From the NCBI GenBank assembly GCA_964204605.1, contig OZ123195.1, positions 2,232,001 to 2,296,000 on the forward strand: a stretch of DNA of 64,000 nucleotides, read 5' to 3'. The notes under the pieces were generated by a model. The model had not been told where the DNA came from, searched no databases, and saw only the letters and a list, made by a program, of their open reading frames with translations. A program made the position numbers and the translations under genes. Positions within the stretch are counted from its first letter, which is position 1; each line of letters opens with the position of its first letter. The DNA comes from UBA961 sp014191195. GTDB lineage: Bacteria; Bacteroidota; Ignavibacteria; Kapaibacteriales; UBA961. Positions 43,414 through 53,250 of the stretch are shown one piece after another.

Positions 43414-46400
43414 ATCTTTAAGTATAAAAGGGATGTATTCTTATAAAAAAGAGTTACAAACTATAGACTTCGAAGCCTTATCTATATATAAGCTTTTTGG
43501 GATATTTGGTGATGTTGGAAGCGGTAAGTCTACAATTTTAGAAGCTATGTCTTTAGCTCTTTTTGGACAAGAAGGCGCCGAACGATTAGTTGGTTCTAGA
43601 ACAAAAAAAAATTATCAACTCATGAATCTTGATGTTAATGAGTTGTATATAGACTTCCAATTTTATAGTAATGGTTCATTATATAGAACTCAAATAAAGG
43701 GTAAAAGAAAGAAAAATAATATTGATGATGTAACTCTAGACATTAAAACAGGATTTAAATGGGATGAATTACTTCAGATGTGGCAACCTATTGAATGGAA
43801 TAAAACTAAAGCTGAAGAAATTATTGGTCTAAAAGCAGAGTATTTTAAAAGAGCGATCATAATTCCACAGGGTAAATTCATGGAATTTATTCAATTATCT
43901 CCTGTAGATCGCACAACAATGATGAGAGAACTTTTCGATCTGCATCGATATGAGGTATCAAATGGAATTAAAGTTGTTCAACAAAACAATGAAAAAGACT
44001 TGAATTATTTGCACGGAGAATATGATTCAATTCATTCGATTACTGAAGAAGATTTGACTGCTGCTGAATCTGAATTAACTCATTTATCATTGCAAATAAA
44101 AAATAGTAATAAAGAAATTCAAGATATTGAGTATCGACTTCAACAAACTATTCAAGCCAAAAATATTCAAGAAAGATATGTTTCTTTATCTCATGAATAT
44201 GAAAATCTGTTACAAGAAAAAGATATGTTCGAAGAAAAAGAAAAACATATTATATATCTTGAATTAGCAGAAGGATTTAAAGATAACTTGGCTTCTCTTG
44301 AATATATTGAACATGAGATTGCTAAAAAAGAAACAGAAAAGAAATCACTTAATGAATGTATAGCGGAAGTACAGCATAAGCAAAAAGAAGTGGAATTTTT
44401 TTTAACAACACTACATGATGAATATTTACTATCAGATAATGCTATCAACAAAGTAGAAAGTCTACGAAAACTATCTGAATATCATAAAAAACAACACAAG
44501 ATTATAGACTTGCAGTCTACTCTGCAAGATACAATAACAGTTAAGCAGTCTTTACAAGAAGAGTGTAGTGAAATACATAAAAATATTGAAATAGCTCTGC
44601 AAAAAGATAATGATGATAAAAAAGAGATACACAGATTAGAATATATCAATGAAGTAGAGTTATGGCTAACAACATATACTCATATAATTAAAAACTCTGA
44701 TTCATTGTCGACAACATTACGCTCTATTGAAGGGAAAATATTAGCTTTTAAACAAGAAATGAATCAAATTGTTGATGTAGTTATCATTTATGCAAAAAAT
44801 AAGAAAGTACTTTCTATTCAGAAATATATCGAATTAGCAAAAGACCATATAAATTCGGAACTTACGCTATGCAAAGAGAGAAAATATATACTTGAAAAAA
44901 AGAAAATTCTTCATGATTATACTGTAGAGTTAAAACCACATGAAGCTTGTCCTCTATGTGGCTCAACCCAACATAATCCAATGTCTCATGAGTATAATAG
45001 CGAAGAATTACATACTCTTATCCAAAAAGAAATTGATGTGCAGGAAAAATTATCTTTTTTGCATTCTCTTGAGATTAAGTCTGGATCAATACTTGATCAA
45101 TTACATACATTGTATACTGAACAGAGTGATCTCATTTTAAAAATGAATCATATTGACAAACAAATCAATGAGCACCTACAATTAATAAATGACAATGTGC
45201 TTCATCTATTGAATTCGTCCGTAAAAGAAATTGAAATATATATTCAACAAGAAAAGAAAGAATTAACTCGATTAAAGGCACATGTTTTACAGCTGGAATC
45301 TACTCTTCAGGAAATGAATAAAAAGCTGCTAGAAAAACAGAAAAAAATGCAAATATTAGAGTATGAATGTATTAAAATACAAGAACAGCAAAAGCTAATA
45401 GAAAAAGATATTCAAGAATTGAAAGACATAATTGACATCGATATAATTAATACATATATAGATTATAGTAAAGATGACATTAATAATGAATTAGAGATAC
45501 TTTTATTATCTATTCAAAACAAAATAAATGAAAAAGAATATGCAGAGAAAGAATTGCAATCTATATTTCAAAAAAGAGAATTTTACTTTGGTCAAATTCA
45601 ATTATTAGAGCAGCATGTGCAGTCTTTGATTTCAAATTCATTGACTGTATCTAATGAATTAGACGGAAAATTTAAAAATCAAACTGTCTATAAAAGTGTA
45701 TCAGATATAAAAAATGCATTGCAATATGCTATTGATCTTTCTGAAGAAAAATCTCTAGTGAAAGTATATTATGCTAATCTAAATACATGTTTGCAAGCTT
45801 ATATTGTCACCAAGAAAGAATATGAAGAAAATCCATATGATGAGATAATTCATGGCACATTGTGTGGTACTTTAGAAGAAAAGAAGCAATTATTATCTGC
45901 ATATCAAGTAAAAAGTGGTATACATTTATCACATTTAGAATCGTTAAAAGAACATTTTGTTAAGAAAGTATCTTTAGGAAAAAGAATACAGGCCTTAAAA
46001 AATACATCTGAACTCATAAAAGAACTGCAGCAACTCTTAAAAGGCGAAGCATTAGTTAGATATGTTGCAATGTGGCAAATGAAAGCTCTATGTATTCAAG
46101 CTAATAAGAGATTTCAACAATTAAATGCAGGTGCTTTGCGATTATCTGTCAATGATATGGCAGAATTTGAAATCATTGATTTAATACATTCGGGTAGAAA
46201 AAGGAGTATTCATACTTTATCGGGTGGGCAAAGTTTTCAGGTTGCATTATGTTTAGCAATAGCACTTTCAGAGAGTGTTTTAGGTAATAATTCCGATAAT
46301 TTCTTTTTTTTAGATGAAGGATTTGGAAGTTTGGATAAAAAAGCCTTAGAAGATATGTTGCACAATCTCAGAGAATTATGCAATGATGGAAGAACAATTG

Positions 46401-46495
46401 GCATTATCTCTCATGTAGAAGAATTAAAGCAAGAAGTTCCTAAATCGATTACAATTAAGAATATCCCCGGCAAAGGAAGTGTCGTTTTTACATAA
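43403..46495 (+). CDS. sbcC: Exonuclease subunit SbcC (Rad50 family)
   Basis: A 1030-residue SMC-like ATPase. Walker A FGDVGSGKST lies near residue 40. A long coiled coil (about 170-840) contains the zinc hook CPLC near residue 515. The ABC signature LSGGQSFQ lies near 939 and Walker B FFFLDEGFGSLD near 968. It dimerises through the hook and drives SbcD nuclease activity. The coiled coil is rich in Ile, Lys and Glu, in keeping with the low GC. It overlaps sbcD by 11 nt. Confidence 0.96.
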   Translation: MKPKSLSIKGMYSYKKELQTIDFEALSIYKLFGIFGDVGSGKSTILEAMSLALFGQEGAERLVGSRTKKNYQLMNLDVNELYIDFQFYSNGSLYRTQIKGKRKKNNIDDVTLDIKTGFKWDELLQMWQPIEWNKTKAEEIIGLKAEYFKRAIIIPQGKFMEFIQLSPVDRTTMMRELFDLHRYEVSNGIKVVQQNNEKDLNYLHGEYDSIHSITEEDLTAAESELTHLSLQIKNSNKEIQDIEYRLQQTIQAKNIQERYVSLSHEYENLLQEKDMFEEKEKHIIYLELAEGFKDNLASLEYIEHEIAKKETEKKSLNECIAEVQHKQKEVEFFLTTLHDEYLLSDNAINKVESLRKLSEYHKKQHKIIDLQSTLQDTITVKQSLQEECSEIHKNIEIALQKDNDDKKEIHRLEYINEVELWLTTYTHIIKNSDSLSTTLRSIEGKILAFKQEMNQIVDVVIIYAKNKKVLSIQKYIELAKDHINSELTLCKERKYILEKKKILHDYTVELKPHEACPLCGSTQHNPMSHEYNSEELHTLIQKEIDVQEKLSFLHSLEIKSGSILDQLHTLYTEQSDLILKMNHIDKQINEHLQLINDNVLHLLNSSVKEIEIYIQQEKKELTRLKAHVLQLESTLQEMNKKLLEKQKKMQILEYECIKIQEQQKLIEKDIQELKDIIDIDIINTYIDYSKDDINNELEILLLSIQNKINEKEYAEKELQSIFQKREFYFGQIQLLEQHVQSLISNSLTVSNELDGKFKNQTVYKSVSDIKNALQYAIDLSEEKSLVKVYYANLNTCLQAYIVTKKEYEENPYDEIIHGTLCGTLEEKKQLLSAYQVKSGIHLSHLESLKEHFVKKVSLGKRIQALKNTSELIKELQQLLKGEALVRYVAMWQMKALCIQANKRFQQLNAGALRLSVNDMAEFEIIDLIHSGRKRSIHTLSGGQSFQVALCLAIALSESVLGNNSDNFFFLDEGFGSLDKKALEDMLHNLRELCNDGRTIGIISHVEELKQEVPKSITIKNIPGKGSVVFT

Positions 46496-46582
46496 ATACA
46501 ATAAACAGTCCACATTGAATTTTGGCTTGTGTTTTGCATACATGTCTCAGTAGAATTTCTTTACTACTTATTTTGAGTTTAC

Positions 46583-48769
46583 ATGGATACCTCGGAAATA
46601 TTGATAGGTCGTGAAAAATCAATAGAAATCTTGAATTATTCTAGAGAGCGATTAAAGAATAAAAAAGGTACGGTTGTATTTATTTCAGGAGAAACAGGTT
46701 TTGGTAAAACTACTTTAATGAGGTATTTCGAAAAAGATACCCAATTAAACGACAAAGCCCTTGTTTCTATGTCTGCATGCCAAGCTCCAGTTGGTAATTT
46801 TATGGTGGGAGCACTTCAGCCTTTAGGACCATTCATAAGGCTTTTAGAAGAGCTAAAGAATTCTCAAAAAGTTTTAACACCTCAAAAAAAATTGGCTTTC
46901 AATATTGGAATAATATTATTGACTTCGGTTCCATATGTGGGCGATGTAATCGATGCAGCAAATAAAATATCCAAAGATGTTCAATCGTACAAATCCGAGA
47001 AAGATAAATACAAGGATAAAAAAGAAGTTATTGACGGAAAAGAACAGATTCATGTCACATTTTATAAAAGATTAGAGCAATGGTGTAATAAATCTCCATT
47101 AATCTTGATTTTAGATGATATGCATTGGTGTGATGCTGAATCTGCACTTCTTTTAGAGCAATTAGCTCAAAATATCACCAAACTACCTATCCTAATTGTT
47201 GTTGCTTATAGAAAAAGTATCGCTGAAGAAATGCTATCACCAATTCTGTCAGTTTTAAGAGAATTCAAACAAGAAACTGCTTCATATGTTCATATTGATA
47301 TAGCTACTTTTAATAAAGCTGAATTGCATGCAATGTGTGCCAAAATGTTGCCTAATTATATTAGCAATAAAGAGTTTGAACAAACATTATTTGACAAGAC
47401 AAATGGTATTCCTAGCGTATTAGCTGAATATCTAAAATATTTTCAAAAAGTAACACCATTTTTACCTGATGGATCAATCAACAATGAGTTTAAGCGTGGT
47501 GAATTACTGCCTTCAAGTGTTCATGCGGCTTTTTCTAAGCTCATAGAAAGCTTAAATGAAGAAGAAATTACTTTACTCTCTTTATGCGCTGCTGAAGGAG
47601 CTGAATCATCAGCTTTTATTATTTCAAAATTGTTGAATATTGATGTCGTTTCTTCTATTCGAAAAATTAAACGTGTTCAGGCAAAGACAGGGGTTATAAG
47701 GAGTCTTGGGCCTCATGAACGATATGGTGTGAAAACCACACTTTTTGAATTTACTCAAACTTTATATAGAGATTATTTTGAAGGATCTTTAGAATATGAA
47801 GAAAAAACTGCTATTCATACTCAAATATTAGCTGTATTAAATGAACAAATTAAAGATTTGGACGAAACCGAAAGGGCAAGAGTAACTCCATATTTGGCTG
47901 CTCATGCAACAGGTGCTGGAGATCTTAAACAAGCTCAACAATTTATTATGGATATTGCTAAAAATACTCAACAATTTGCTATGCCCTCAGTGAGTTCTTA
48001 TGCTTTACAACAATTTGATTCTATTACTCATGCACTTAATTTTCCTCTTTCACCAGAAATGGCAATTTCTAGGGCAAGGGCAGGTGCTGAATTAAAAATT
48101 AATTTTCCAGAATACGATGTAAAAGAAATTGTACAAATAGCAAAAAAAGATACTGAAGAAAGTAATGTTGATCATTCTGGTAACTCATCTACAGATTCTT
48201 ATGAAAAATATGATGTGTCCCAAAACAAAGACATAGAAGATATTTTACACACAGTTCTAGAAGCTGACGCAGCTGTGATTCAAAGAGAAATGTTGGCAGC
48301 TTCAGATAATCTATCATATCAAGAAGCAATAAAGATTGGAACAGATTTTCTTTCTACATATGCCGGTTCAATATCTAAAAATGATGAATCAATCATTTCT
48401 ATCTTAATCGCTAGACTATCAATTACTATTGGTGATACCGAAAGTGCATTGTTCTTTATCAAAGAAGTTAAAAACTTATTAGCAAAATATCCAGATACTT
48501 TGATCACTTGTCTATATCATAATGCAAAAGCTTCCTTGCATTTATCAGAACAGGACTTTAATTCTGCTTGGAGAGAACTACAAAAAGCTGCAAACGAATC
48601 GTCAAATCTTGGATATGAATATCAATTACTTACTATTTCTAATATTAGCATTTTGCTTGCTAAAGGAAATAAACCTTCTGATGCAGTTAAATATCGAAAA
48701 GCTGCTAAGTCTTTAGCTAAAGCCTTGAAACTTCAAGGATTTCTAGAATACTTAAAGAAATTCTCATAA
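46583..48769 (+). CDS. AAA/STAND-type ATPase with helical C-terminus
   Basis: A 728-residue protein. It opens with IGREKSIEILN and Walker A SGETGFGKTT (about residues 34-43). Walker B LILILDDMHWCDAES lies near 175, as in AAA_16 (ORC-like/STAND) ATPases. A winged-helix-like region lies around 305-370. A helical, TPR-like C-terminal half follows (IKIGTDFLSTYAG, HLSEQDFNSAWRELQKA). There is no signal peptide, membrane segment or fused effector, so it is a cytosolic signalling or scaffold NTPase of unknown role. It is monocistronic and followed by a 668-bp intergenic region. The nearest TGGGN cluster begins 21 nt after its stop. Confidence 0.8.
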   Translation: MDTSEILIGREKSIEILNYSRERLKNKKGTVVFISGETGFGKTTLMRYFEKDTQLNDKALVSMSACQAPVGNFMVGALQPLGPFIRLLEELKNSQKVLTPQKKLAFNIGIILLTSVPYVGDVIDAANKISKDVQSYKSEKDKYKDKKEVIDGKEQIHVTFYKRLEQWCNKSPLILILDDMHWCDAESALLLEQLAQNITKLPILIVVAYRKSIAEEMLSPILSVLREFKQETASYVHIDIATFNKAELHAMCAKMLPNYISNKEFEQTLFDKTNGIPSVLAEYLKYFQKVTPFLPDGSINNEFKRGELLPSSVHAAFSKLIESLNEEEITLLSLCAAEGAESSAFIISKLLNIDVVSSIRKIKRVQAKTGVIRSLGPHERYGVKTTLFEFTQTLYRDYFEGSLEYEEKTAIHTQILAVLNEQIKDLDETERARVTPYLAAHATGAGDLKQAQQFIMDIAKNTQQFAMPSVSSYALQQFDSITHALNFPLSPEMAISRARAGAELKINFPEYDVKEIVQIAKKDTEESNVDHSGNSSTDSYEKYDVSQNKDIEDILHTVLEADAAVIQREMLAASDNLSYQEAIKIGTDFLSTYAGSISKNDESIISILIARLSITIGDTESALFFIKEVKNLLAKYPDTLITCLYHNAKASLHLSEQDFNSAWRELQKAANESSNLGYEYQLLTISNISILLAKGNKPSDAVKYRKAAKSLAKALKLQGFLEYLKKFS

Positions 48770-48789
48770 AAGTATATACAAGATACATG

Positions 48790-48819
48790 TGGGTGTAAAA
48801 TCTGTGGGGGAAAGTGGGG
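48790..48819 (+). promoter_or_regulatory. Upstream cluster of MraZ-type TGGGN boxes
   Basis: TGGGT at 48790, TGGGG at 48805 and TGGGG at 48815. The last two are spaced exactly as E. coli MraZ requires (TGGGN repeats with 5-nt gaps, 10-bp period). Confidence 0.5.
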
Positions 48820-49205
48820 AAAAATCAAAATATTATTAAAGAATTATGCTAAAAGCATATGTATTATTCGCATAAGTATATATATTATAATGAGATAGTT
48901 AAATAATATTTATACCATCAGTCCAATCCTTCCTGTAGATACATAGTGCATTTATCATCTTCCTACAGGTTTTATGTGCTCAAAATCCACTTAAAGCCAA
49001 TGTTTTGTTATAAATATTCTGAATCAAACTAAAATCCCATCGCTTTTTGCATCCATAAAAGAAATCAATTCAATAATCAGCAATTTCTGAAATCAAAATA
49101 TAAGATATTGTATATGGCGAAATATTAAGATTATAGCCATGTTGGTGAATGTGGAAAAGTAAAATGAAAAAATCTATCTATAATTTTAATTAATATTTGG
49201 CGAAT

Positions 49206-49242
49206 TGGGGAATTCTGGGGATATTTGTGGGAGAAAGTGGGG
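49206..49242 (+). promoter_or_regulatory. mraZ: Main MraZ-type operator (four TGGGN boxes)
   Basis: TGGGG at 49206 and 49216, TGGGA at 49228 and TGGGG at 49238, giving periods of 10, 12 and 10 bp. MraZ is known to autoregulate through TGGGN repeats with 5-nt spacers, and mraZ is the next gene. The cluster lies just after a near-consensus -7 element (49192-49199), where bound MraZ would block transcription. Confidence 0.65.
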
Positions 49243-49267
49243 AATGTGAATCAGGAATAGATAATTA

Positions 49268-49300
49268 TAAAGTTAAGTGGAGGGAAGCCACTTTACTTTA
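49268..49300 (+). other. Strong hairpin in the mraZ leader
   Basis: A 13-bp stem with one mismatch (49268-49280 with 49288-49300) has a 7-nt purine loop AGGGAAG. It lies 138 nt before mraZ. It has no T tract, so it is not a standard terminator. Confidence 0.55.
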
Positions 49301-49437
49301 GAGCAAATACCGATCAAGTATGGCATGCAGCGGCTAGAGGAAGTATAGGTAGATGCAGGTGAAATTTAGTTTTAAAGAAATCTATTCCTGACAGCATTCC
49401 CTGCCTTTATTATTTTGTTTATATCATTGCTGCAACG

Positions 49438-49890
49438 ATGGCTTTTTACAAAGGACAAGAAACCTATTCCGTAGATTCTAAAGGAAGGGTTAATATACCA
49501 GTTAAGATGCGCAGAGCATTATCACCAGAGGCTCAAGATACATTCATCTTGACTCGTGGTTCAGACCGTTGTATAGCGGCTTATCCATTAGATGAATGGC
49601 GTAAATATGAACAAGAATATTCTAAGTTGAATCAATATGATGAGCAAAGTAGATTCTTTTTAAGAACTATTTTAGCTTGGAGTGAAGAAGTAGAATTAGA
49701 TGGTCAGCAAAGAATTTCCCTTCCAAAAAAATACCTTGAATTTGCCGGAATAGAGAACAGAGTAGTAATAGTTGGGATGATGGATCATCTTGAATTATGG
49801 AAGCCTGAGGAATTTGAATCTTATCTTCAAAAGTTCGAAGATAGTTATGAAAAAGTAGCAGCTCAGGTAATGAATAAACCGCATGTCTAA
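49438..49890 (+). CDS. mraZ: Transcriptional regulator MraZ
   Basis: A 150-residue protein with two AbrB-like SpoVT domains. The first has YSVDSKGRVNIPVKMRR and TRGSDRCIAAYP; the second has VELDGQQRISLPKKY and GMMDHLELW. Paired DxKGRxxxP-type loops bind DNA in ring-shaped oligomers. It normally heads the division and cell-wall (dcw) cluster and represses it. Here it overlaps rsmH by 8 nt and is preceded by TGGGN operator clusters. The start MAFYKGQE is directly supported by family conservation. Confidence 0.97.
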   Translation: MAFYKGQETYSVDSKGRVNIPVKMRRALSPEAQDTFILTRGSDRCIAAYPLDEWRKYEQEYSKLNQYDEQSRFFLRTILAWSEEVELDGQQRISLPKKYLEFAGIENRVVIVGMMDHLELWKPEEFESYLQKFEDSYEKVAAQVMNKPHV

Positions 49891-50854
49891 AAAAAAGAAA
49901 TCACACAGCAGAAAACCAAGTGTAATTATAAAAAGTGAAATTAGAGATTATGATTATCATCAACCTGTTTTATTAAAAGAATGCGTAGATGCATTAATGA
50001 ATTGTGGTGATAATGGTTTGTATATAGATGGCACTTTAGGTGGTGGTGGGCATACGGCAGAAATTCTTTCCAGATTATCATCAAGGGGAAGAGTTTATTC
50101 ATTTGATGCAGATCCAGATGCAATTGTACACTGCAATCAAAAATTTTCTGAAGAATTATCAAAAGAACAAGATTCCCGATTAATTCTTGTGAATAAAAAC
50201 TTTGTAGAAGCATCTACATTAACATATCCAGAACAAGGAGTTTCTGGAATGTTATTGGATTTGGGTGTTTCTTCAAGACAATTAGATATTGGACAAAGAG
50301 GAATCAGTTATAGATTTAATACTAAGCTTGATATGCGTTTTGGGACAGATGGAATATCAGCCGAAGAATTATTAAATAAAAGTGAGGAGGGTACACTCCA
50401 CCATATTCTGCGAAGTTTCGGGGAAGAACCTTTCGCAAGAATTATCGCACGACGGCTTGTTGAGCGCCGTCGTGCGGCTCCTCTAAAATCAACTGCAGAT
50501 TTACGCTATATTATTGAAGAATGTGTCCCACCACATATGGCTAGTAAAAGCTTAGCAAGAGTATTTCAGGCAATAAGAATTGCAGTTAATAATGAAATAG
50601 AAGTTTTAGAACAAACTATTAAGAATATAATACCATTATTAAATAAAGGTGGAAGAATTGTTGTTCTCTCTTATCATTCACTTGAAGATAGAGTAGTGAA
50701 GCAAGTATTTAAAGATAGTGCAAAAAAATCTGATGAAAATCCTGATCCTCAATTACACATACTTACCCCTAAACCACTTGAGCCATCAGAACAAGAAATA
50801 GGATGGAATCCACGTTCAAGAAGTGCAAAGTTAAGAATTGCCGAAAAAATCTAA
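49883..50854 (+). CDS. rsmH: 16S rRNA (cytosine-1402-N4)-methyltransferase RsmH
   Basis: A 323-residue SAM-dependent enzyme. The cofactor motif DGTLGGGGHTAEIL, DLGVSSRQLD, and LSYHSLEDRVVK near the C-terminus are diagnostic. A basic N-terminal tail of about 20 residues (KKKKSHSRK) precedes HQPVLLKECVD. It methylates C1402 in the ribosomal P site. It is translationally coupled to mraZ (8-nt overlap). The expected ftsL/ftsI do not follow; an exported T9SS-type protein comes next, so the dcw cluster stops here. Confidence 0.97.
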   Translation: MSKKKKSHSRKPSVIIKSEIRDYDYHQPVLLKECVDALMNCGDNGLYIDGTLGGGGHTAEILSRLSSRGRVYSFDADPDAIVHCNQKFSEELSKEQDSRLILVNKNFVEASTLTYPEQGVSGMLLDLGVSSRQLDIGQRGISYRFNTKLDMRFGTDGISAEELLNKSEEGTLHHILRSFGEEPFARIIARRLVERRRAAPLKSTADLRYIIEECVPPHMASKSLARVFQAIRIAVNNEIEVLEQTIKNIIPLLNKGGRIVVLSYHSLEDRVVKQVFKDSAKKSDENPDPQLHILTPKPLEPSEQEIGWNPRSRSAKLRIAEKI

Positions 50855-50947
50855 TCTTAGCACTTAATCTGCCTATAACTACTATTGAATTTGGTATATT
50901 TACAAAATAATACCACAACATAAATTTATTTATTGAAGAAGAATAAT

Positions 50948-53164
50948 ATGAAATCCCTTTCTACGCTGTCTATAATGATAGTACTATCAATATTAGTGAA
51001 CATAAACAATGTGTTCTCCTATGAAGAAAAAACATTAAAAGAAATTACTACAGTTTCTACAGATTCATTGAATGCAAAATCATTGCTTTCTGCATATTAT
51101 GGAGATACATTGGTAATAAAAGGGGTGGTTGGAGTTCCAGTATTAGTGAATGCATCTAAAGGAGATAGACGTCCAATTATGTTAACAGGGGGAAGTTGGA
51201 CAACGTATCTTCAGACAGAAACCACAGTATCGGAAAGCCAAAAAGCTGGAATATTAATGTTTCAAAGAGACACTTTAATAAAGAATTCAGGTTTTGATAA
51301 ATTACAGACTGGAGATTTGATTGAAGCTACAGTAGTTGTAGGAAGTTTGCCTTATAAATTTGATGCTACAAATCAAACCAAAATCACTGCTCCTGCATTA
51401 GAATTATTATCTATAATTCCAGTTAAAGTATTAGCTTCAAAACAGACATTAAACTCTGCGATTAAAACCAATATTTCTAAATTTTATAAAGGAAATAAAG
51501 TTCAAAATCCATTATTAGAAACTGGATCTGGTTTTATTGGGCAAAAAGTGATCTTTGATTCTTTAACAGTTACAGCTACTTCTCCTCAGATCATCGTAAG
51601 AGATAATCAAGGTAATAGTATCGTAATGAATGAACAAAGTGGATATTATACTACAAAAAGTCACTTTATTGAGGAATCTGAATTTAGACCATTAACTGTT
51701 GGACAAAAAATCTATAAAATGGAAGGGTATATTAGTTCATTGTTTGTTGCAGGCAGTGGTGGTGGTGGATTTGGAAATGGTAGTGGTAGTGCATTATACA
51801 CATATACTATTTCCCCGGCATTACCAGGAGATCTCAATTCTGGGCCAAAACCATCTCAATTATCGGTTGTAAGGGTGCAACCAGCTAAGTTATTTCCAAG
51901 TTCTTCGGATATAGTTTCTGTTATCTTCGAGATATTACCAGGTGCTAATTTTGTTCCTATCGGAAATATATTTTTAGAGTATTCAATTGATGATGGTAAA
52001 ACATATACCAAAATACCTGCAGAAGAAGATATTACAGGAAATTACTTAGGAAAAATCCCTGCTCAAAGTGCTGGAACAATTGTGTATTATATGTTAACTG
52101 CAACTGATGAAGTTGGGGAAACATATAAGGGCCCAGTTAATGGAGTTTATTATTATAAAGTAGTAGATCAATTTCCTTCAATTGCAGATATACGCCGTCC
52201 AGATACTATAGAAGCTATACGAATTATAAGTGGATTAAGTGTTACGATAGAAGCTACGGTTATGAGTGATACAAATGATATTTTTGGTGATGGTTTCCAA
52301 AACCCTTCAAGAATAATATTACAAGATGGTACTGCACCATGGAGTGGTGCAGCAATATTTAGAATGGGAAATAATGATTCTCCTGCTTGGAAATTAAAAC
52401 GCGGCGAAAAGGTAAGATTAACAGCAAAATTGCAAGAATTTGGTGGAAGTTTATATTTTCAATCGGTTGATACTGTTATTACTTTGGGAAAAACTGAATT
52501 ATATGCACCAGTTGCATTATCGACAGCTGATTTTGGAGCTAATCCTGGTGGCACAGAGAATTCTGATCAGTGGAGAAATATGCTGGTGGAATTTAACAAT
52601 GTTGAAGTTGGTAAATTAGAGCCATCTTCGCCACAATTAACTGGCGAATTTTTAATAGTAGATGAATCGTTGAAAGCTACTCCAGAGGCTTCAATAAGAT
52701 TGGAAACAGATGAAAGTAAGCTAACATATACTACTAGAGATAGTATTGTTTCTATTTCAAAACGCGTAAAACCTACTATTGGAGAAAAAATCAGCTTCGT
52801 TAGAGGCATTATAAATGCAGATTATAGAACAAGAAGATATAAACTGATTCCTAGAAATGATCGTGATTTTAGTATCGTAACTGATATTAAAGCGGGTGAT
52901 ACTGATATTCCTCAATTATTTGTTTATCCAAATCCTGTGAAAGACAAAGTATATATAGATATTAATATCGAAAAAGAATCTTTGGTATCTGTAGATATAA
53001 TTTCAACAATAACAGGTAATAAAATTACTTCTACAAAAGAGTATCTTTCTGCTGGTTTATTTACTCTACAGATTAATACCTCAGAGCTAACTAGCGGTTC
53101 TTACATAATTTCAATAATATCTGATACTCAAACACAAACACTTCCTTTAGTGATAAATAAATAA
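50948..53164 (+). CDS. Exported protein with OB-like domains and T9SS sorting domain
   Basis: A 738-residue protein starting at ATG 50948 (an upstream in-frame TTG at 50933 is less likely). A signal peptide ends near NVFS (residue 24). Beta-rich modules resembling OB-fold or DUF5689-like extracellular domains lie at about 35-150, 170-280 and 440-650. A glycine-rich linker (SGGGGFGNGSGS) sits near residue 277, followed by an Ig-like region. The C-terminal about 85 residues (FVYPNPVKDKVYIDI ... SGSYIISIISD) are a type A T9SS sorting domain. Function is unknown; related proteins accompany extracellular nucleases. A TATATTTA element at 50895-50902 may be its -7 box. Confidence 0.82.
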   Translation: MKSLSTLSIMIVLSILVNINNVFSYEEKTLKEITTVSTDSLNAKSLLSAYYGDTLVIKGVVGVPVLVNASKGDRRPIMLTGGSWTTYLQTETTVSESQKAGILMFQRDTLIKNSGFDKLQTGDLIEATVVVGSLPYKFDATNQTKITAPALELLSIIPVKVLASKQTLNSAIKTNISKFYKGNKVQNPLLETGSGFIGQKVIFDSLTVTATSPQIIVRDNQGNSIVMNEQSGYYTTKSHFIEESEFRPLTVGQKIYKMEGYISSLFVAGSGGGGFGNGSGSALYTYTISPALPGDLNSGPKPSQLSVVRVQPAKLFPSSSDIVSVIFEILPGANFVPIGNIFLEYSIDDGKTYTKIPAEEDITGNYLGKIPAQSAGTIVYYMLTATDEVGETYKGPVNGVYYYKVVDQFPSIADIRRPDTIEAIRIISGLSVTIEATVMSDTNDIFGDGFQNPSRIILQDGTAPWSGAAIFRMGNNDSPAWKLKRGEKVRLTAKLQEFGGSLYFQSVDTVITLGKTELYAPVALSTADFGANPGGTENSDQWRNMLVEFNNVEVGKLEPSSPQLTGEFLIVDESLKATPEASIRLETDESKLTYTTRDSIVSISKRVKPTIGEKISFVRGIINADYRTRRYKLIPRNDRDFSIVTDIKAGDTDIPQLFVYPNPVKDKVYIDINIEKESLVSVDIISTITGNKITSTKEYLSAGLFTLQINTSELTSGSYIISIISDTQTQTLPLVINK

Positions 53165-53175
53165 AAAACAATAAT

Positions 53176-53208
53176 AAAGCCCTTCTTCACATTGAAGGGT
53201 TTTGTTTT
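53176..53208 (+). terminator. Terminator after the T9SS-type protein
   Basis: The stem 53176-53185 with 53194-53203 (core CCCTTC/GAAGGG, one G·T) is followed by a T-rich tail. Confidence 0.8.
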
Positions 53209-53250
53209 TCTTTTTATCATTTTGTACACTTTATACATGTGGAATAGATT

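Larger units (their letters stand above)
48770..49437 (+). other. 668-bp regulatory region upstream of mraZ
   Basis: No reading frame of protein character. It holds two clusters of TGGGN boxes, a strong hairpin (49268-49300) and a 7-bp inverted repeat with a 24-nt loop (48932-48938 with 48963-48969). A near-consensus -7 element AATATTTG lies at 49192-49199, and another near match TTATTTTG at 49410-49417, close to the mraZ start. Confidence 0.6.

Noticed and set aside
42121..46495. sbcDC as part of a defence island
   Set aside because: SbcCD is a widespread repair complex. Neighbours are hppA and an orphan ATPase with no defence signature.
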